A stretch of DNA of 64,000 nt, taken from contig OY856409.1 in the NCBI GenBank assembly GCA_963693085.1, forward strand, positions 666,615,591 to 666,679,590, in the 5' to 3' direction. Below are positions 58,061 through 64,000 of this stretch, in pieces. A model generated the notes under the pieces. It was not told the origin of the DNA and made no database searches. It saw nothing but the letters and a program-made list of their open reading frames with translations. Source of the DNA: Alisma plantago-aquatica. Its lineage: Eukaryota; Streptophyta; Magnoliopsida; Alismatales; Alismataceae. The stretch's first letter is position 1; each line of letters opens with the position of its first letter. The position numbers and the translations under genes are program-made.

Positions 58061-60664
58061 AGCTTATGACAGTAAGTGAGAACAATATTCAATGTCCTAT
58101 ACCAGTCATGGAAGTTATACACATCCAACTTTTATTTCTCAAGGGGATTTTGAAATAAAAACTTGTTATTTGATCTACAAAAATATTTCTACCAGTCAGA
58201 CATTAAATTTAAATTCTAATTTGACTGAATATATTCATCTGACATTTAATTGATAAGGCTCTCACTACTTTGATCTAATTCATAGACCTCACTATTAATT
58301 TGGAATGTTAGAATGGGCAATATTCTAGTGAACCAAGATCCATAATACATTAAAACATGATCCCATTTTGAGTAACCACTCAAATTTTAACTATTTACGT
58401 AGGGAAGAATTAATAACGAAATCCAATGCAACTCTTTGATAGATAGTTGCACAAGTCCTTTTCAAAAACAATATAATGAAATATATGCCATCTTTATGCC
58501 TCTAGGTGCTTATTACTTTTAGTATCACAATAGTAAAGTCAATCCCAAAGGGATATACAATAAGAAATGAAACATGATTTTGCAGATTCACATGATTATT
58601 GTCATACTATCCAAGATAGATGGTTTACCATGGTTTGGTGTACACAACTGTAACTCATTGAGAAATTCATGTTTGGTACACATTTAAAGGCATCTTAAAC
58701 TTAACATTAAACTAAGGGATATGATATTACATTCATATGTATATGATCCCCATTACATATACATTATTATACATATTATATAATATAACTCTTACCACAA
58801 TAAATAAAATAGGATATGGTTAATAATACAACATCTTGAGACAAAAAAAGTTGTACAAAAATTTAAAGATTCACATCACATTTACCTAAATCTTCCATTA
58901 TGAGGATTTCCACTCAATCAAGTGTCAATCCATTCGAGATATTGGATTTCCTACTTGGGTAGTTATTTAGTGGTTTATGGAGTCATCACTCCATATTCAT
59001 CAAAAAACCCTCCAAGGACCTTCCTCGTTGGTGTAGGCTTCTGATCACACTCCACCATGGTCCAATGATGATGTTAGTACATAATCTGAATCTAATTATG
59101 AAAGCTTATTTGTACATGAATATTGTAGGGAAAGGGGGCATGGTATGCAATCCGTATACATGTAACAAATTTTGATCACAATAAAATACCAAAAAGTACA
59201 TGTTTCAAATCACTAGCAATAACCATTGCGACCTAGTTTCCATATGTAAATCCACCAAACAAAACACTTTTAAACATATCACATTGGTCAATTAAATATA
59301 AATATATCATATCATATATGATAGTTGGTGATTAACTGTAAGGAGTGGGGCCCCAGAGGGGATCCACTCCCTACTAAATTAAATAAAAAGGAAACATCCC
59401 ATATAACAAACACCACTATAATTTTTTCACAAAGGGATGATAATCCATTTTATTCAAAATTATTATTCAAGTAACCAAAATATAGCAGCGGTATACAAAA
59501 TATCTAACTATTATGTTGGTTAATATTATTCACTATACTTCACCACACATGGTGAGATATATGAAAACTAACTATACTCAAGGATCAACGGAGGGTCATC
59601 TAACTACCTTGAGAAATTCACCCAAAATGTTGAGCTATACTTGATGAAGTCCTGGTCCAACTTGGTTATTTTCTCCTTGACCTACACCTTGGGTTGGAAG
59701 CATACCCCAATAAGAGGAGAAAAGTAGATACGTCACCAAAACATTGGTATGAGCATATTAAATCAAGTATTGAGCAACAATATGAAACAAAGGACATCAA
59801 ATAAGCAAGGCTTCCCAAATAAAAAGGAAATGACTACCCAACTAGGCATAAAAGGATATGAATTTCAAAAGACAATAAATAAGAGAAATACATGCCATGA
59901 AATAAAACATAAATATTGTGCCACAGAAGTACATGTAAATTTTAGGCACAAAACCCATCACATTAATGACAACCTACATGCATGTGAGATAGGCATAACA
60001 CTAGAACAATATGAATAACAATGGCGACCAATGATCACAACCTTGAAACCTGATAGAGAATGGTGTACTGCCAAACTCTCCAATATATATAAAAGTGGAC
60101 ACAGAACCCTGGTATGGGGCATACGACCCCCATTCCAAAAGTATAACATGGACAGACAAACCAAAAACCAAAGTAGTTACACTACTCTAGGGCTACTGAA
60201 TCACATAACATGCGTAATGTAGAGGCACGTATAAAGTGTAGTCTTTTATACAATAAAGTTGCCATCGCAAAAATGGACAAAATAAGCATCAACCACATAA
60301 ATGGGGAAATTTAGGGTTCTAACTAGAAGAAAAGTACAAGTTAGAGTTAAAATAAAGTCCAATGAAGTAGGATGATCATTAGATCATAATAAACTAGATT
60401 GTTTCACATGGATTAAATTCTCAAAAGAGAAAGATTGTGTAGGCTAGTATGTCAAGAGAGTGAGAAACTAGGTTTGTTGCTCAAACATAATAATATGAGA
60501 TGCAAGCATACCTTGACTTGAGTGTTACGTCAAAGATCAAGTCCTAATATTCCAAGTATAGAGTCAACTCAAACCTACATAATATATTTGATCCATTAAT
60601 TAGGGTTTATGTTCTAATATATATGTATAGTGAAAACTCTAGAAATCCAAATCCATCGGTAAAA
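58061..60664. other. AT-rich sequence, possibly part of an LTR
   Basis: No gene recognised. GTAAGGAGTGGGGCCCCAGA and GGGGATCCACTCCCTAC at 59339-59376 stand out as GC-rich and partly palindromic (GTAGGGAGTGG versus CACTCCTTAC). Their context could be the 3' part of a minus-strand gypsy LTR whose start is at 63092, but the limit is not defined. Confidence 0.4.
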
Positions 60665-60680
60665 CCCTAGATCGAATCAT
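60665..60680 (+). repeat. SINE target-site duplication, left
   Basis: CCCTAGATCGAATCAT matches 60895-60910 (CCCTAGATCGACTCAT) at 15 of 16 positions. Confidence 0.85.
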
Positions 60681-60894
60681 TTTTTTGGTAACCCATGAGA
60701 CCCGTAAGGCTTTCACTGAGTCCAACCTGGGGAGCTCAGCCCCATCCTATTAGGAGCATAGCCCATTAAGTCGCATAGAGGCCGGCTGCACTACAGGAGA
60801 AATGATTCCAAATAGAACCACCAGGAGGATTCGAACCCGAGACCCTTTGTGAGGGGCCCCGTACTGCGACCACCTAAGCTACTGCTCACCGACT
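60681..60894 (-). mobile_element. tRNA-derived SINE (about 214 bp)
   Basis: On the minus strand it starts AGTCGGTGAGCAGTAGCTTA, with RNA polymerase III box A (TAGCTTAGGTGG, 60870-60881) and box B (GGTTCGAATCC, 60827-60837) about 33 bp apart as in tRNA genes. A tRNA-unrelated body follows and it ends in an A-run (T-run at 60680-60686). A 16-bp target duplication with one mismatch flanks it. SINEs are mobilised by LINE machinery; a LINE of L1 type is present in this window, but a partnership cannot be shown. It is not a functional tRNA because the cloverleaf does not continue beyond box B. Confidence 0.85.
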
Positions 60895-60910
60895 CCCTAG
60901 ATCGACTCAT
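60895..60910 (+). repeat. SINE target-site duplication, right
   Basis: CCCTAGATCGACTCAT; see 60665-60680. Confidence 0.85.
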
Positions 60911-61665
60911 TTTAAAGACCTAACATTGATTTCAAAGTTTCTTAATGATATTTGACTCAAAGTCACAACTTCATTAATCATGATGTCATTTTTAGTTACT
61001 ATTAAGATCAAAAGTGAAAGAAAACCCTAAAAATGATGTTTTTAAAACATTGAAATTAGGTGATGATAACTTTGAGATCAAGAATCCAACAAATAATTTT
61101 GCATATTTTTTAGATAAATAGAGAGAAATTATGAATTTTGGAAGCTTTGGCCAATAAAAAATTTGAGAAAAGCCACATAGGCAAAACAAAATTCATGTGA
61201 GAGAGAGGGATTGAGCCCATTGAGATGCCCAATCATCGGTAGCCATCTCACCCAATCAGTGGCCTGTGGGGTGCGACTAAGGAATCAAAATGACAACAAA
61301 AAGATGATCTTACCCAAGTCAAAAATAAATCAAAATAGAAAGACGAGTGGCAAAATTGTAAGCATAATGCAAGTCATCTCTTATCCAAGCTTGTGCCATG
61401 AGTGTGGCTGGGCAACGAGCTACTTGTGCCAGAATTAGGGAAAATCATGGCTGGTCATGTTTGTAAGATATGAGTGCCTAAAAACAAAAAGGAGACGTCT
61501 CTAAATCGTATTGTCAATCTAATTGAGTGCAGGTGTTGTGAGTGGGGAATCCTTGATTGGTGTTGTGACCTGGATACCAGGCTTGTAGTGGTAATACATA
61601 AAGGTTGGAGAAAAATTGAAGCGCGAGAAGAGTTTCTAGAGGTGCAACGAACACGAGAAATGCAG

Positions 61666-61736
<71 letters not shown>

Positions 61737-63092
61737 TTAGGGGAAAGCGTGCAGGTGTATAGAGGTTTTGAGAAGTAGAGAAACAAAATATGGAAATTTG
61801 CCAAATAGGGAAAGTAGGATCTGAATTATGGCTCGTTGCATGCATATTCTTATCATGAATTCAATGCAAGGAAAATCATGAAGAAAGATGGGGAGACCAG
61901 TGAGATACCCACAAAAAACTAGGTCACTTTACTATTCACATACATTCCTTCCTCCCCAAGGTTGGGTACAACTTATGCACTATTAGATCAACGATCGGAC
62001 GATGTGAGACATTGAATGAATCAAAAACATTTTCCAAATCAGAAAGCAAGTAAAGTGAGGTTGCATAATTATGTACTTTCTTTCCAAATCAATTTGAGGG
62101 TGCAAACATCATTCAAATAATATAAAATTAACTCTAGACTAACTAGGATATGTAGATTTCAATTATGGCATTAGTTCTTGCTTTTAGGAGCTTATAGTAT
62201 TTTATTTAATTCTTTTACATTATCTCTTCTATTCTCTATCCTTAAAGAATTTGAGGCATCTAGAAACCTCTAAAGATGCAAAACATGGCCCATAAGCAAA
62301 CAAAAACATGAAGATTATGATTTTGCAATTCATTTTCCCATTTGGGGTTATTTAGCATGTTATTCAATGTTTTGGGCTTCAATGTACAATCTATCTCCTA
62401 AAATACACTAGGATAGGCAAGTTTGTCCAAACAAGATCAAAATTCACATATAGGTTAATTTTGATATGTAGATTTTGAATCTGGGGTTTAATTCTACTCT
62501 TGGATACTTCGTATTATTTACTTAATATTTTTGTCACTTATCCTATTTCCTTTTCTAAATAGAATTAAAATAGTTATTATTATGCAAATAATGTGAAACT
62601 TGGCTCCCAAGGCAATTGGTACCCAAAGAACACAATTTTACTATTATAATTTATTTTGATGGAACCATTAGGAATTTTGACACATTATAATTGTATTTAT
62701 TAAAATATTATATCTTTATTATCACACTTACTTAAAGGAATCTGTAGTAATTTCATATTGTTACAAAAAGACTTATATATTATTATTGTGCATGAAATCC
62801 ACATGTTACTTAATTGACATATTTAATATATTTATTCCACATTAATTTGTATGATTATACATGAAAAGTCCAAATTGTCATTTTAACACATGCATTAATC
62901 ATATTTTCGTCCATTGTGTGAGCAAAGGAAATGTATGTAATATATTTCATGAATTAACTTTCATGTTAGCATATATTATATTTATTATGTAAATGTCTTT
63001 TAGTATTATTCTTGTTTGATCGCATCTATAGAACAAGCCTTACTAGTTTCATAATCATGGTATAGGGTCGGATTCTAGGTTCTCGTTCAACA
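60911..63092 (-). repeat. Probable Ty3/gypsy LTR (start at 63092, minus strand)
   Basis: On the minus strand the LTR would begin TGTTGAACGAGAACC at 63092, directly after a PPT-like tract (AAAGGGGTGGAG). Its far end is not defined and may lie left of the SINE. It contains a (TA)n tract at 61668-61734 preceded on the minus strand by CTGCACGCTTTCCCC and followed by a pyrimidine-rich leader-like stretch. No coding gene seen. Confidence 0.45.
61668..61734. repeat. (TA)n microsatellite, about 33 units
   Basis: An uninterrupted TA run of 67 bp, in the middle of the probable gypsy LTR. Confidence 0.95.
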
Positions 63093-63125
63093 CTCCACCC
63101 CTTTAAATGATTTCATCCTTGAAAA
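63093..63125 (-). other. Polypurine tract and pol-end motif of gypsy element
   Basis: The minus strand reads TTTTCAAGGATGAAATCATT then TAAAGGGGTGGAG, matching the usual Ty3 ending (F-x-D-E-I codons then a purine tract) directly before the LTR start. The same motif type is seen at 7232-7268 in the LARD. Confidence 0.6.
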
Positions 63126-63364
63126 CTAAACATCCCAACATAATCATTCACCTATACTCCACCTCTTTACAAGGTTTTACCTAATAAGTCAAAAAACACT
63201 ATAGGTTCGAAGAATGATCTTTCCCAACACTCATGTTCTTCATCACTTTTATCTTCAAGGTACTATGCAACATAGAAAAGATGTTTTTAAAGTCTAACTA
63301 AGAGATTATGGGTTATGTTGAACATGATCTTCTTCATTAACTTCTTCATCATAGAAAGCAAATA

Positions 63365-64000
63365 CTATTCTAGCATGTCTCTAAATAGGTCTTCCTCTAT
63401 TATTGTTGTCATTATATTGAGGAGGTTCTTGAGGTTGTTGTAGTTGATTTGGTGCACCCAATCACAAAGTTGAGGACATTTATGTCGAATATGACCAGGC
63501 TCATTGCAATGATTATGTATAACTTGAGATCTAGGTTGAGATCTATCTTGATTCCAACCATGAAAACACTTCCCGGGAGGATGATAACCATTACACTTGA
63601 CACACATGTCCCTCTTCTGTTCATCATATAAGAACTTCCTTTTCTTGTTATGTTCCTTAGGTTGATGTCCTGGATAAGACTCAACAGGTATAGCTTTATC
63701 AACCATCTATTGAAAAATCAAGGGAAGTTGTGGGACAAGAGCACGACCCATGTTGTAGTTGAGTCCTTGAACAAATAGGTCAGCCCTACGATCCTCACTC
63801 AGACCAGAAGCATAACTTTCAAGCAACAAGAACTTGCACATAACCAGAAACAAACATAGAACCTTTCTTCAGACAAAATTATGCTTCCTTCTTCTTTAGG
63901 GAAGTAGTACAAATGCACTTACCATGAAAAAATACCAAGAGTTGTTCCCATGTCATAGTACAAATGTCACGAGTCCTTGTTGTACCATTCCACTGACACT
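63365..64000 (-). pseudogene. Ty3/gypsy gag fragment (runs off the window)
   Basis: Minus strand. The part right of 63706 is frameshifted (fragments LLLESYASGLSEDRRADLFV and QGLNYNMGRALVPQLPL, typical of a gypsy gag). From 63706 to 63365 a 113-codon frame continues: MVDKAIPVESYPG, a Cys/His stretch (CVKCNGYHPPGKC), and a zinc knuckle HNHCNEPGHIRHKCP in which His replaces the first Cys. The frame then ends, and only about 270 bp separate gag from the PPT, so protease, RT and integrase are missing here. The gag start lies outside the window. Confidence 0.75.

Noticed and set aside
59339..59376. Sharp 3' end of the minus-strand gypsy LTR
   Set aside because: The GC-rich partly palindromic stretch is suggestive, but no terminal CA with target duplication could be verified.
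60827..60881. A tRNA gene
   Set aside because: Box A and box B are present, but there is no acceptor-stem closure, and the flanking 16-bp duplication and A-run show it is a SINE.

Overview
The window is plant nuclear DNA, almost certainly from a seed plant, and consists almost entirely of transposable elements in AT-rich intergenic sequence. The evidence is plant-type Ty1/copia and Ty3/gypsy gag and pol domains, primer-binding sites matching plant initiator-Met tRNA, a plant L1-type LINE with a zf-RVT C-terminus, a tRNA-derived SINE, and CACTA- and MULE-like DNA elements. I recognise no conserved host gene and cannot name the species.

Region 1 (1-20,806). A tandem LTR-gag-LTR-gag-LTR array of one Ty3/gypsy-like family. 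The one complete LTR is about 5.9 kb (7269-13213). The internal region has a PBS, a broken gag and a 28-bp minisatellite, but no pol, so this is a gag-only large retrotransposon derivative (LARD). The LTRs carry many short palindromes built on AAACGG...CCGTTT and CACGGCCGTG. The third unit lost about 0.6 kb across the internal/LTR junction.

Region 2 (20,807-27,740). Small fragments: a minus-strand copia protease remnant cut by the array's right edge, a MULE-like TIR element filled with degenerate tandem repeats and flanked by a 10-bp direct repeat, a 1.5-kb CACTA-type element, and a hAT-like terminal motif.

Region 3 (27,740-44,215). A nearly complete minus-strand LINE (ORF1 and ORF2), split inside the ORF2 endonuclease by an 11.2-kb Ty1/copia element of SIRE/Maximus type (31,053-42,292) with a perfect 5-bp target duplication (GTTCC). 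The copia element has 1.53-kb LTRs, gag, a damaged pol, an extra 3' ORF with three in-frame stops, PPTs, and an array of about 40-bp ATCGGTCGAGTT...AACTCGACCGAT palindromes in the LTRs and the 3' internal region.

Region 4 (44,216-52,450). AT-rich spacer, then a possible 4.5-kb CACTA-like element. Its ends carry GTCAGTTT/AAACTGAC motifs. Inside are a 1.8-kb GAT/CAT microsatellite with alternating strand polarity, two short ORFs of unknown function, and a striking 176-bp-arm hairpin (51,637-51,992) resembling a young MIRNA or inverted-repeat siRNA locus.

Region 5 (52,450-64,000). AT-rich spacer with a decayed minus-strand copia gag-pol (55,480-58,060), a tRNA-derived SINE with a 16-bp target duplication (60,681-60,894), a (TA)n tract, and at the right edge a minus-strand Ty3/gypsy gag followed closely by a PPT and LTR start, a second pol-less gypsy derivative.

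The genes do not form a host pathway. The layout records nested insertions: copia in LINE, LARD array beside copia debris, SINE in a possible LTR.
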